A DNA stretch of 64,000 nt from Malania oleifera (lineage: Eukaryota; Streptophyta; Magnoliopsida; Santalales; Ximeniaceae), in assembly GCF_029873635.1 (NCBI RefSeq), contig NC_080428.1:64351957-64415956 (forward strand), in the 5' to 3' direction. This document shows, piece after piece, positions 29,608 through 40,927 of the stretch. Each line of letters opens with the position of its first letter. Within the stretch, counting starts at the first letter, position 1. Below the pieces are notes generated by a model, which had not been told where the DNA came from, searched no databases, and worked only from the letters and a program-made list of their open reading frames with translations. A program made the position numbers and the translations under genes.

Positions 29608-30819
29608 ATTTTCCCCCTCAAAACTCACCCAAATCGATGATCGGACACCATTACGGGGTTCTAGGGTCGATCCTTGTCAATTTAATCGGAGCAGTTTTGT
29701 GTTTTAAGGATCTTGGGCACCACTCCAAAGTTAGGGTAAGGGAGTTGTTTTTAAGTTTAATTAGTCATTGGGATTGTGTGGATTTAGGAATGATAGGATG
29801 ATATGCATTCTGGGGTTGAGCTGATTAAATTAGGGTTCATGGTATATAGGATTTTATGCGAACGCCGCAAGCATAGATTTAGGATCCCTGCGAGCATTTC
29901 CTCAAGAAATAGGTAAGGTGAATAGATTATGTTAAGACTCTTTGGAAATTAATTGATTAATTCAAAGTATGATATGAATATATTATACGTAACTTTTTAA
30001 CTTATCAAGTATATGAAAATAATGGCTTTGATTGATCATATGTTTTCTGGACAAAGACTATGTTATGAAATATTATTGAAAAACTGTGTGGCATGAGGAA
30101 TGGTTTTAATTACTGCAAAATAAATATGTGATAATATTATATGATGAAATAGCAAGATTTATATAGATATGTTGATACACAAATATGATAGTTATATATA
30201 TATATATACAAATATGTTTTAAACAGATGTGATGAAATGAGATTTATACAGACATGTTTTTATCAGATATGATGATATGTAATATACACAGACGTGATGG
30301 TTTTATGCTAACAGATATGATGAACAACCATGAGTTACAGACGAGATGTGTTACTTACACGTGGATACTAATGAGCTTGAGCATGTTTATGAGAAATGAA
30401 AGCTTTTGGAAATATATTATTATGTATATTGATTGGTGGAAATGAGAACTTGATTGATTAATGATATGAGAGCACAATATTGTTGCTAATGATTAAGTTA
30501 GTGCAACCACACATCTCGAGGAGCGTGTTGGTACTGGAAATCGATTGAGCCTTCCGAGAGATGTTGACTGCCCCTAGGTCCGAACTAGGCTACGATGGGT
30601 CAATCGTACTACAGACGAGGTATTTTGACTTAGCCTAGTAAGCCAGCCAGGGTTAAGTCCCACCTTTGGGCCACATAACTCGGTCATGTGGGGTTATTAC
30701 ATGATGGTGATATGAATGGGTTCTTCATTACAGACGCGATACACTTATATGATTGTACTTTGGCAGATATGTTATTTTGTGCATAGAGATATTTACTGAA
30801 CATGATCACATTTTCAAGA

Positions 30820-30859
<40 letters not shown>

Positions 30860-31320
30860 ATAGATATGAGTACAACTATTATGAATTATCAGTTAAATTA
30901 ATATTTATATGAACATCATATGATTCACCAAAACTTATATGCCACACACCGATAATAATTTATTCCCACTTAAGGAGAGGTATCTCACCCCAAAGATCTT
31001 AAACATTTCAGGAAATCTGAGTCACTAGGCGGAATGAGCTTCGAGATAGAGGAGGGAGTAGATTACTATAGTCGGCGTATGTTTTTATTTTGGGACTGGG
31101 AGTTTGTATGTATATTTTTGGAATTTTTAGTACTCTGGTATTATATATAAAGTCTAGGTGTATTATGTTTTCCGCTGCACAGTTAGAATGTAAATATGGA
31201 CAGGTGGATCCCCGGTACGCCACCTTGAGCCCGAATTGTCTAGTTGATTATTAATAGGGTATCAGAGATATATGACTATTTTAAAAAGAGAAAAAACAAA
31301 AAAACAAAAATAGGGCGTCA
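29272..31320 (+). repeat. Gyp-2 3' LTR
   Basis: TGTAGAGGTC...GGGCGTCA, 2049 bp. It includes a perfect 16-bp palindrome AAACCGTCGACGGTTT at 29462-29477 and TATATAAG at 29495. The (CT)n run is about 70 bp from 29534, against 44 bp in the 5' copy. Donor-like TTAGGGTAAGG is at 29731 and AATAGGTAAGG at 29909. Confidence 0.9.
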
Positions 31321-31326
31321 CATATA
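31321..31326. repeat. Gyp-2 target-site duplication, right copy
   Basis: CATATA, identical to 15957-15962. Confidence 0.8.
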
Positions 31327-32677
31327 CGTGTATCTATTTCTTGCAAGTAATTTCATATTTATGAGTTCATATACTAAAAAGGGTCATGTAAATTTATGGA
31401 TAGTAGAACCAACATTAGGGCTTCATATCAATTCTCACTTCACCACAACTTTTCACATAATTTAAATCTTAGGATGTTTGATTATTAAGAAACTTATTTC
31501 TTTTGTAGAGATTTGAACCCTTTTATTTGTGTAAAATGAAAATTCTATATTGTGAGTAAGACAAGCCAATAGATTGTTTGCTTCATTAGTCTATGCATTA
31601 ACCATAAAATATAGAGAATTGAATCTATTTAAAACTAATGAAAATTTTTTATTCCCAACTCAATGGTATTTGTGTTTCTTCTCTTATTTATTTATTTATT
31701 AATATTTGAGAGTCAACAATCCATATTTACTAAATCACTTGTATATATTTGACAATAAAATATTTGATACACCGAATGTATACATGGAATCAATATTCAC
31801 CATGTGTTTATATTTTTAATTAATTTAGAAAATTATAATTATTTTTTTACACATAATGAAATCATATTAACTTTGTTGTATGTACCCAATGTACCTAATA
31901 ATTTCTTACATTTGACACCCGTGTTGCTGGTTTGATTTTTCTTACCGTATTGGCATTGCAACAAATGTTTAAGTTATGATAGTTTGGGTGAGGTCATTAA
32001 GTAGTTTGGAACTAATTAATTTGTTAATTTATTAAGAAATAATCATTGTACCATGTTTGGTTTGGTTTAGAAATTTTTTTTCTTGTAATTAAGAAATAAG
32101 ACTTTCGTATTTGAAAGTTTCGGATTCTTAGCTTATTGATTTAGAATGAGAAATGAACAATTCTCCTTTATGTAACTTGTTGATGTCTCAAAGGAGACAT
32201 TTTAGCAATTAATACATAAAATTTTCTTAAGTTTGAATCATTTAGAAGAAGCAGAGGGGTATTTTATGGAAGATGGGTTGCCTCTTACCGTATAGCTGAA
32301 GCTCAGTATAAGCTTCTAATATGTAAAAATAAAAAAAGAGGAAAAAAAACCCTTTCATGCATTTCTTTTGAAATCCATCCTATGCAAAGTCTTATTGGAG
32401 CAACTTCATGATCATGTCTAGATTACCTGTCAATCATCCTAATATATACTCAAATATATAAATATTCAAAGGCTCAATAAAGTACTTAAAATAAACTTGA
32501 ACCATTCTCTATGAAAGAGTGTGGGAAGATGAATCACATTACCTAAGGTCAAATTCATGAAACTAAAAGGCTCTCTCCAAAAAAAAAATAAAATAAAATG
32601 AGAAGACATTTGGAACAACTCAATGAGCTTGTTTTTTCATATTGTCATATGTTTATTTCTTTCATGTTATACATATG
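31327..32677. other. AT-rich intergenic DNA
   Basis: No coding frame, element end or RNA gene recognised; A/T homopolymers and short ORFs only. This was the continuation of the NRP1-like gene's upstream flank before Gyp-2 inserted. Confidence 0.6.
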
Positions 32678-33093
32678 TGTTGACAGGTTCTATATATGTC
32701 TCATATGAATGATAGATGTCCCATATGATAAGGGTAATGAATGGATATATTTATGGATTAACTAAAGAGATTGGCTTTTAAATGCTATGAGAGTTAATGG
32801 TTGGAAGTTGAAAGGTTTTCCTATGTAGCTACTGTTATGGGGAGTAGTTGAATGTGAATCATAAAAATGGTAACAAAATGAAAGGAATGTAGGAATTATC
32901 CTCTCTCTAACTTTACTCTCTTATCATTAGCCCTACTCCCATAAAATTTGGTGAAGTACAGAAAGAGATCAGGGTGAAGCGAGAGAAACGATTTCTTCGA
33001 GTATTCTTTGTGATTGATATATATCATGAACGATCATGGTATGTGAATTTATAGTTTTTTTTTTGTTTTTCCACATCAAAGGTAATATATAAA

Positions 33094-33143
<50 letters not shown>

Positions 33144-33230
33144 GTGTGTGTGTGTGTGTGAAGATCATGATAATTAAACATCCTTTTTATTTCAATAAAT
33201 TACAGTAGAATATTATATTAAATTCTTACA
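32678..33230 (+). repeat. Cop-B 5' LTR (left end tentative)
   Basis: The right end ...TTCTTACA is fixed by the primer site. The left end TGTTGACAGG is the best nearby TG start, but no second LTR is present to prove it. A (TA)n then (TG)n microsatellite occupies 33098-33160. Confidence 0.6.
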
Positions 33231-33232
33231 TG

Positions 33233-33244
33233 TGGTATCAGAGC
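33233..33244 (+). promoter_or_regulatory. Cop-B primer binding site
   Basis: TGGTATCAGAGC, a perfect initiator Met-tRNA complement two bases after the LTR. Confidence 0.9.
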
Positions 33245-34230
33245 ATGAAATTATTATGATCTTCCTGTCAATATGAAGATCGTTTCCGTTAACCCTTTCG
33301 ATATCGTTACTATTTCATATGTAAAGTTTGTGTTCATGATAGTTTTTCGAAATCATACGGAAACTTTATATGATGTTTGCTGGATTTATTGGGATTATAT
33401 TGGTTTGGAATATCATGGTTATGAAGTTGTGTTTTCGCTACCTAAACAAAACTGTCAATGGAATAAAATATCGAGAGCATATTTTTGAGTTTCAGAAAAA
33501 CCGTCGATGGATTTTCTGAAGTCGTCGATGGTTTTTCCCATGATGCAAATTCTGAATTGAACCATTAAACGTAATGCAAGCAAACCATTTTATTGTTTGA
33601 CGAAGTATGGGGCACTCACATGTTTTACAATAGTAAATTGATAATGGTGGCAATGTTATGGATCCATTTGTATTGGGTGAATAATTGTAATTATGCATGC
33701 ATGGGTTACTGAATTTTACACAAAAGTAAGCAAGTAAAAATCTCATTGTGGGAAATTGGTTATCTACTTTGAACTTGGACAATTTTTTTGCTGAGTAAGG
33801 TATCAATCAATGTTTATGTTGTGGTTAGCATGTTGTCACCAAAGTGATCTTGCTAAGAAAAGTTATAAATTTTGAATTGAAATATGATTTTGCAAAAATT
33901 ATTACTGAATGATTATTTGATTATTATGGTTGACCCAAAGGTGCACCAACTTTCAAGTAATCATTAAATTGATCAGGATAATTGATAAAATGGTAGTGAG
34001 ATTGGAATGGATGCCCAAAGGTGACAGACCAATCGAACTTTAAAGGGTTATCAATTATGCTTAGGTGGATGAAAATCACCATTAAATGTGAATGTTAGTA
34101 TATTGCATAAGTTAATCCAAAGATTGAACGCAATTTATTAATGGAAATGTTTTTTTCAAAGCATTAATGTTGTGATCATTTTATTGCAGTGTTAGTTCCT
34201 GTTTTACTTCATTCACTAGCTTCTTTTGTT
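33245..34230 (+). other. Cop-B leader
   Basis: About 1 kb without convincing coding content. At 33498-33535 it has two CGTCGATGG motifs (AAACCGTCGATGG and AGTCGTCGATGG), similar to the leader palindromes of the gypsy elements although this is a copia element. Confidence 0.6.
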
Positions 34231-35045
34231 CTGATCTTTAATGGAACAAATTTCTTTGACTGGCATGAACAGATTCAATTTCACCTTGATATTCTAGATC
34301 TTGACTTAGCATGTGAATTGATAAATCGACTGCTATTATTGAAATAAGCAGTTCGGAGCAGCATGCTTTGTCTAGGTCATGGGAAAGATTGAATAGATTA
34401 AGCATTATGTTCATACGAATGTGTATTGCAAACAATATTAAGTCAACGTTTCCTCAAATTGAAAATGCAAAGGAATTTCTTAAGGCTGTGGAAGATTGGT
34501 TTCTTTCAGCAGACAAATCCTATGCAGGGAGATTAATGGCTGAACTTACCACCATGAAGTTTGATGGTAGCCGAGGAATGAATGAACATGTCCTTGATAT
34601 GATTAATCTAGCTGCCCGACTCAAAACTTTGGGTATGAATGTTGATGAAAGTTTCCTTATTCAATTTATTTTGAATTCTTTTCCTCGGTATGGGCCATTT
34701 TATATCCACTATAACACTATTAAGGAAAAGTGGAATGTGAATGAATTGGCGAGTATGTTAATTCAAGAAGAGGCAAGGCTTAGACAACAAGGACAACATT
34801 CAATTAATGTCATGAGTCATGGAGTTGGAAGTAAAAGAAAGAAATCAAAGAAGAGTTTCAAGAAAGATCCATTGAAGGTTGTGGGACCTTCTTGTGGCAA
34901 TGAGGCTCGCAAAAAGGAACATAATGGACCAAAATGTTATTTCTGTCGTGGCTATGAGCATTTAAAGAAAAATTGCCTAAAACGTAAAGTTTGGTTTAAA
35001 AAGAAAGGTACGCTATTAGCTTATGTATGTTTCGATCAAATATGA
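34231..35045 (+). pseudogene. gag: Cop-B gag (copia-type gag polyprotein)
   Basis: Frame 1 opens with FNGTNFFDWHEQIQFHL, the usual N-terminal block of copia Gag. Around 34330-34370 the frame shifts to frame 0, which is open to 35045. It contains LMAELTTMKFDGSRGMNEHV, ILNSFPRYGPF, the WNVNELASMLIQEE block and, after a Lys-rich linker, a CX2CX4HX4C zinc knuckle (CYFCRGYEHLKKNC) at about 34936-34977. A few TAA/TAG codons lie at the frameshift. It would have encapsidated the element RNA. Confidence 0.85.
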
Positions 35046-35435
35046 CACAAGTTCCTTCTAATAGATGGTGGATTGACTTTGGTTCTACTATTAGTCAAGC
35101 CATTGTTTGGACCTATTTGATACTTTTTATGTTCCAACTATTTTTAGGAATTTAATTTCCATGTCCAGACTTGATAATGATGGTTATGGTTCATATTTTG
35201 AACATAAAGGTTTTCATTTGTTGAAAAATGATTTATGTGTTGGTTCTGGTGTTTTATTTGAGCGGTTATATAAATTTAATCTTAATGAAAATATTGTTGA
35301 AACACTCCTCACCTTGCATCATAATGTTGGAACTAAACATAGTAGAGTTAATAAAAAATCCTCTTTCTTGTGGCATAAAAGATTGAGTCAAATATTTAGA
35401 GAAAGAATGGAGAGATTATTAAAGAATGGAGGATC
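35046..35435 (+). pseudogene. pol: Cop-B protease and pre-integrase remnant
   Basis: WWIDFGSTI at about 35066-35092 is the protease active site, with Ser of Asp-Ser-Gly changed to Phe (TTT at 35078, consistent with a C-to-T change). After a frame change the ORF from 35107 carries the C-terminal protease blocks and the pre-integrase motif FLWHKRLSQIFRERMERL. It is fused by the breakpoint at 35435 to Gyp-4 LTR sequence, so the last about 25 codons of that ORF are not Cop-B. Confidence 0.8.
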
Positions 35436-37179
35436 TTTCTATCCACGCCATGCTTTTCCCCATGGTCAAGGTTGTGCGGCCCAAAAGCTGGATCTAACCG
35501 AGGTTGGCCGACCTGGTTAGATTAAATATCATATCACATATCACGTTAGTACGACTGGCTGGCCTATAACCCTGATCCGGACTCAGAGGGCCCAACAACC
35601 CTACAAAATGGCTCAGTCGACTATCACGTCACACGCTCCAAGAGTCCGTTTGGTTTCACTAATACCACTAGTAATGGTACCGTGCTCAATATCATAACCA
35701 TCCATCAGGGTTCACTACCACATACCTGCAATCATTATGCGGTATTGACATTTCATCAATCATATTCCAGTATATCACAATTCAGTTCAATATAAATATT
35801 CTCATCATTTTCTATGCACATTTTATCATCTCGTAATAACATATATCATATTTCACGTATTTTTCATATTTTCCCAAAATACTCATATTAATAATTTGTA
35901 CAAACTCATTTCTCATGCAAATAATTTCTACTCACAAATAAATGCCACATTTCATTATTTTCCACTAATCATATCAATCATTTTCATTTTAATATTTTCT
36001 CAGAAAATTTCCATCGTTATATTTCACATTTTTCAACACATGTCATGTGCCACACAATTTTCATCTAATATTCATAACATATTATTTTCACACTCCAAAA
36101 TATCACAATTTAAAATCACTCAAATGCCACACAATTTATCTGATATTTATATCGTAATAATTTCCAGAAAAAATACCATAAGCACATTTTCACATATTAA
36201 TTTAAACAGTAATTCTAAAAATACTGCTATAATTTATTCCCCTTACCTGACTTACTGAGAGACTCGTTAACACCCAAATTCTATGCCCTTAGCGTTCGTA
36301 ATTCAACTCTTGAAATTTACATTTTTCCCAGATTAATTAACTAATTTCCCCCAAAACAATACTAAACTAATCTTCCCTAGGCTCCATATACCACAAATTA
36401 ATATTTAAACTAACATTTAATAGCCCCACTTAATTTTTTGAATTTTACCTGCGAGTCCCAAAATTACACCCGCAGCGCTCACCCGGGCCCTAAATTTCAG
36501 AAATCTTACTTTAATATCAGATGCTCAATATTTTAGCATTTCTAAATTAATATTAATTAATTAAAAATAAGCCCCTTAATAACCCTCGTACCCCAATTTG
36601 GGGTTTTGCCCACGACGACCCCATGAGAATTTTCTCCTACTAGACTTGTAGAGAATCATCCCTAGATTCTCATGGTGGTGTCTATTCATCGATTAGGCTT
36701 ATAATTTGTAAGAAATTAAAGAAAAAGGGAAAATTGGCTTACCCCAGGAGATACGTCTACGCCGCTCCTACCATCGATCCGCTCCGGTAGAAATGACGGT
36801 AACGAAAAATGGAGTCCAACGGTATCTTTCGATCTTCGATCGGGCGAAAATCTGTCACGAAATCGAGGAAAGAGGGAGAGAGAATGAGAGGAGAGAGAAA
36901 ATGTCTACGTGCAAGCAGAAAAGAAAAAGAAAGAAGAAGAAAAGAAGAAGAAACAAAAACAACAAAACAATAATAATAATAATAATAATAATAATTTTAA
37001 TTAATATTAATAATAATATATTTTGTTAATAAAAATAAAAATAAATTTGAATTATTTTTTTTCCTTATTTTTTTGCCTTTTTTTTTTAAAATTCGATTAA
37101 TTAATTTATTTTTTTATTTTTTTTTTATTTTTTTGAATCACTCCACTAATCTTCTATATCTCTTTTTGGGGTTATTATA
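35436..37179 (-). repeat. Gyp-4 3' LTR, truncated
   Basis: Nearly collinear with 48745-50574. On the plus strand it starts inside the LTR at GGATCTTTCTATCCACGCC and ends GGGGTTATTATA (terminal CA mutated to TA). It includes (AAT)n at about 36970-36995, and GA-rich leader at 36860-36900. Donor-like sites on the minus strand lie at about 36246, 36450 and 36740. Confidence 0.85.
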
Positions 37180-37443
37180 TTCTCCCATCCTTATAAAAAT
37201 TTTGTCCTCGAAATTTGCTCTTCATCACTTTTCATTTTTAAGAGAAACACCCTAATTTTATTAATTACCCTTACTTATGGCAGAGGAATACCGTGGTTAC
37301 AGCGAGGTTCTGGGAGATTACAACTTTTTCAAAATTTTTCCAAAGCCATTCACATTTCAAAACTAAAAAACTCTATCTATCCTATGTTACACTATACAAA
37401 TAAAAATACACAATATTATTCTTTTCACTTGACTGGCTCAACT
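37180..37443 (-). other. Gyp-4 polypurine tract and 3' untranslated region
   Basis: On the minus strand, AATTTCGAGGACAAAATTT and the purine tract AAGGATGGGAGAA abut the LTR. The conserved phrase reading CATAAGTAAGGG and GGTATTCCTCTGCCATAAG is at about 37275-37293. Confidence 0.8.
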
Positions 37444-38957
37444 TTAAATTCCACTGAATAAGTGTGGATATCTCTATCGCATATGATCCTCTAGTTCCCA
37501 GGAAGCTTTCTCAACTGCATGATTGCGCCACAAAACTTTCACCAGTGGAATCTTCTTCGTACATAGCTCCTGTTCTTTCCAGTCGAGAATCTGCACTAGC
37601 ATTTCCTCATAAGCTAAAGTATCACCCAACTCCAGTGCTTCATAGCTAATCACATAGGAGGGGTTTGAGACGTATTTCCTCAGCATAGCAACATGGAATA
37701 CGTCATGGATCCTAGACAGGACCGGTGGTAATGCTAAACGATAGGCAACTGGACCCACTCTTTCAAGAATCTTGAATGGTCCAATATACCTAGGGCTCAG
37801 CTTACCCTTCCTCCTGAACCTCATAACTCCCTTCATCGGTGCCATTTTTAGGAACACGTGATCTCCTGCATCAAACTCCAATTCTTGCCGATGAGTATCA
37901 ACATAACTCTTCTGCCGACTCTACGCTGTCCTGATCCTGTCTCTGATGAGTCTGACTTTATCCTGAGTCTGCTGTATCAGCTCTAGCCCCAATATCTATC
38001 TCTCTCCAACCTCACCTAGTACAATGGGGATCAGCACCTCCTGCCATAAAGAGCCTCATACGGTGCCATCCCAATGCTGGCCTGACAACTGTTGTTATAC
38101 TCAAACTCAACCAGTGGCAAATACTGCATCCAACGACCTCCAAAGTCCAGCACACATGCTCGCAGCATATCCTCCAGAATCTGTATCATCCTCTCCGTCT
38201 TCTCATCTTTCTGAGGATGAAAAGTTGTGCTGAACGACAACTGAGAACCCATGCACCCTTGCAGACTCTTCCAAAAACGAGATGTGAACCGTGGGTCTCT
38301 AACTGAAACTATGGACACCGGGACACCATGGAGCCTAACTATCTCCTAGATGTATAACTCAGCCAATATGTCCATGGAGTAGCTAACTCTAATCGAAAAA
38401 AAGTGGGTAGTCTTGGTCAATCGATCCACCACTACCCAAATAGTGTCCTGTCCATGCAATGCCGGCGGTAATCCTGTGATGAATTTCATCGCTATATACT
38501 CCCACTTCTACTCAGGAATATGGAGTGGCTGCAATGATCCCATCGATCTTTGGTGCTCAGCCTTCACTTGCTGGCACGTCAGACACTGATCCACATACCG
38601 AGCTATCTCCCTTTTCATGTTGCTCCACCAAAAGGACTCTCGAAGATCCCTGTACATTTTAGTGCTACCTGGATGTATAGTATACAGAGACCGATGTGCT
38701 TCCTCCATAATAACTTTCTTGATCTCAGGGTCAGAAGGAACGCATAACCCAGCATGGAACCTCAAGGCTCCATCATCTGAAATGCTGAACTCTAGCTCCT
38801 GACCATCCTGTACCTTTCCCACAAGCTCTACCAGTTCTGCATCATTCCTCTGAGCTACTTTAATCCTCTCTTGTAGAGTCGGCTGTAAAACCAAGTCAGC
38901 AATGAATGCCTGGTGATCTCCCTCTACTAGCTCGACACCAAGTCTCTCTAGATCCAT
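37444..38957 (-). pseudogene. pol: Gyp-4 integrase with chromodomain-like tail
   Basis: From the right: H2C2 domain (EEAHRSLYTIHPGSTK, CLTCQQVKAEHQ) in an open stretch 38957-38508. The core then has several TAG stops and two damaged catalytic positions: AMKFITGLP, where Lys (AAA, 38484-38486) replaces the first Asp, and VSIVSVRDPRF, where Val (38301-38303) replaces the second. The Glu in DEKTERMIQIL is kept. A short frame disturbance lies near 38030-37880. The tail (37881-37474) is open and carries [43 protein letters not shown] and [20 protein letters not shown], the chromodomain-like end. The natural stop is probably at 37444. Confidence 0.87.
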
Positions 38958-39440
38958 CTGGATCGGATGCTAAATCTCCACTGCAGATACAGATGAATTC
39001 ATTGATTTTTGGCTCAATGCATCAGCGACCACATTAGCCTTTCCCGGGTGGTAGCTGATAGTGTAGTCGTAATCCTTTATTAGTTCCAGTCATCTCCTTT
39101 GCCTCATATTTAATTCCTTCTACGTGAAGAAATATTTTAAACTCTTATGGTCAGTAAATATCTCACACCTACCCACATATAGATAGTGCCTCCAAATATT
39201 CAGTGCATAAACAACCGCTGCCAACTCCAGATCGTGGGTTGGGTAGTTCTTCTCATATTCTTTCAACTGTCGTGAGGCATAGGTTATCACTCTCCCTCGC
39301 TGCATCAACACGCATCTGAGCCCTTTATGGGACGCATCATTGTAAATTACGAACCCCTCTTCTCCTAAAGGAATCGTCAACACAGGCGCAGTGATGAGTC
39401 ACTGCTTCAACTCCTGGAAACTCTGTTCACATTCATCAGA
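38958..39440 (-). pseudogene. pol: Gyp-4 RNase H
   Basis: Minus-strand blocks: [19 protein letters not shown] with the first catalytic Asp, [32 protein letters not shown], then after a TAG at about 39120 the [13 protein letters not shown] region near 39050-39010. Key acidic residues are visible. It continues directly from RT in the same frame. Confidence 0.85.
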
Positions 39441-40412
39441 CTACTCAAACTTCGCTCTTTTCCTGGTCAATCGGGTAAGAGGGCCTGACAATCTAGAGAA
39501 GCCCTCAACAAACCTGCGGTAGTACCTAGCCAATCCCAAGAAACTCCTAATCTCATGCACATTCTTTGATTGTTCCCAGTTTACTACCGTCTCAATCTTA
39601 CTCAAATCAATAGAAATACCACCCTTGGATATGACGTGTCCAAGGAAGGTAACCTGTTCCAACCAGAACTCACACTTCTTGAGCTTCGCGTATACCTTCT
39701 TTTCTCTTAGTACCTGAAGCACTATTCTTATGTGTTCCTCATGCTCCTCTAGGCTCTTTGAATATACTAGTATATCATCAATAAATACTACCACAAACTG
39801 ATCCAAATACTGGTGAAAGACCCTGTTCATCAAATCCATAAACACTACAGGGGCATTCGTTAAACCAAATGGCATAACTAGAAATTCATAGTGACCATAC
39901 CGTGTGTTGAATGCCATCTTCAAAACATCTTCCGCCTTGACTTTCACCTAATGGTACCCGGAGCATAAATCTATCTTCGAACAGATCTGTGTCCCCTATA
40001 ACTGGTCAAACAAATCATCAATACGCGGGAGCGGGTATTTTTTCTTGATAGTTACTTTGTTTATTTCCCTGTAGTCGATGCACAACCTCATCGACCCATC
40101 CTTCTTCCTCACAAATAAAATCGGTGCTCCCCAGGGCGACACACTGGGCCGAACAAATCCCTTATCTAACAGCTCCTATAATTACTCTTTCAATTCTTTC
40201 AGCTCTACTGGTGCCATTCTATACGGCGCCTTTAAAATCGGCGCTATCCCCGAAACCAGATCAATAACAAACTCTACCTCACGATCAGGAGGTAGTCCTA
40301 AAAAATTCTTGGGGAATACATTAGGAAAATCCCTCACCACTGGGATATCTTCCACCCTCAACTCCCCTTATAATATTGCCTTCACACAAGCTAAATATCC
40401 CTGACAGCCTTC
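39441..40412 (-). pseudogene. pol: Gyp-4 reverse transcriptase
   Basis: Frame continuous with the protease. The N-terminal third (40412-39950) has several TAG/TAA stops but clear blocks ([26 protein letters not shown], split by none). From 39947 it is open: [20 protein letters not shown], the intact catalytic [30 protein letters not shown] and [13 protein letters not shown]. Both catalytic Asp codons are present. Confidence 0.87.
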
Positions 40413-40927
40413 TTAAAGTAACCTACGTGGCTGAATAGAAGATAATAACTGAGGTGGGGTGTGTACACGTGATCCCACGAATCTGTACTCCCGTCCCCCT
40501 AGAGGTCTAAATACTACCACTCTCTTATAGCAATCAATGCTAGCATAGTGGGCAGCTAGCCAATCCATACCCAAGATTACCCCAAACCCATGCATATCAA
40601 GAACCACCAGATTAACTAACAAAGACCTCCCCTGAATATCCACTAGATAGTCCCTGAGTACCTTTCTACATATCCCTACAGCCCCAGTCGGTGTAGTAAT
40701 AGACAAACTAATATTTAACTGCTGAGGCTTAAACCCACACAATTTAACATAATCCCGAGCAATAAACGAATGTGTCACCCCAGAATCAAACAAAACAGTA
40801 GCTTTAAATGATAGGATTGAAACCGTACCTGTTACCACATCTCCTGCCGCCTCAGCATCTCCTGGCGTTAGTGCATAAACTCGCACCGGCGCAATATTCC
40901 TCTGCTGTCCACCTCGAGGTGCCTAGT
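40413..40927 (-). pseudogene. pol: Gyp-4 aspartic protease
   Basis: Open minus-strand frame from the Gyp-5 insertion point to a TAA at 40413. Preceded by RVYALTPGDAEAAGDVVTGTV, the linker that follows Gag in this family. Active site DSGVTHSFIA is intact; the second block GFGVILGMDWLAAHYASIDC is present. The stop at 40413 lies in the linker to RT (at a position where Gyp-2 reads glycine- and leucine-rich sequence), so it is a decay stop. Confidence 0.88.

Larger units (their letters stand above)
15963..31320 (+). mobile_element. Gyp-2: Ty3/gypsy chromovirus with nested Gyp-3
   Basis: Two LTRs in direct orientation (15963-18000 and 29272-31320) enclose primer site, gag, protease, RT, RNase H, integrase with chromodomain-like tail and polypurine tract. 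The outer target duplication is intact, so the whole insertion is still bounded as it landed, about 610 bp upstream of the NRP1-like start codon. Gyp-3 sits in its 3' untranslated region at 22842-29064. Removing Gyp-3 leaves an element of about 9.1 kb, a normal size. The LTR pair differs visibly by many transitions plus small indels, more than the Gyp-3 pair, as expected for the older host element. Confidence 0.93.
32678..35435 (+). mobile_element. Cop-B: Ty1/copia element, 5' part only
   Basis: A likely 553-bp LTR is followed by a perfect Met-tRNA primer site, a 1-kb leader, a copia-type gag and the start of pol (protease, pre-integrase). The sequence stops abruptly at about 35435, where Gyp-4 LTR sequence begins. 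Integrase, RT, RNase H and the 3' LTR are missing. A piece of the same LTR family recurs at 54340-54532. Confidence 0.8.

Noticed and set aside
33233..33244. Met-tRNA-like sequence as a tRNA gene
   Set aside because: Only the 12-base primer complement is present, with no cloverleaf; the same holds at the other primer sites.
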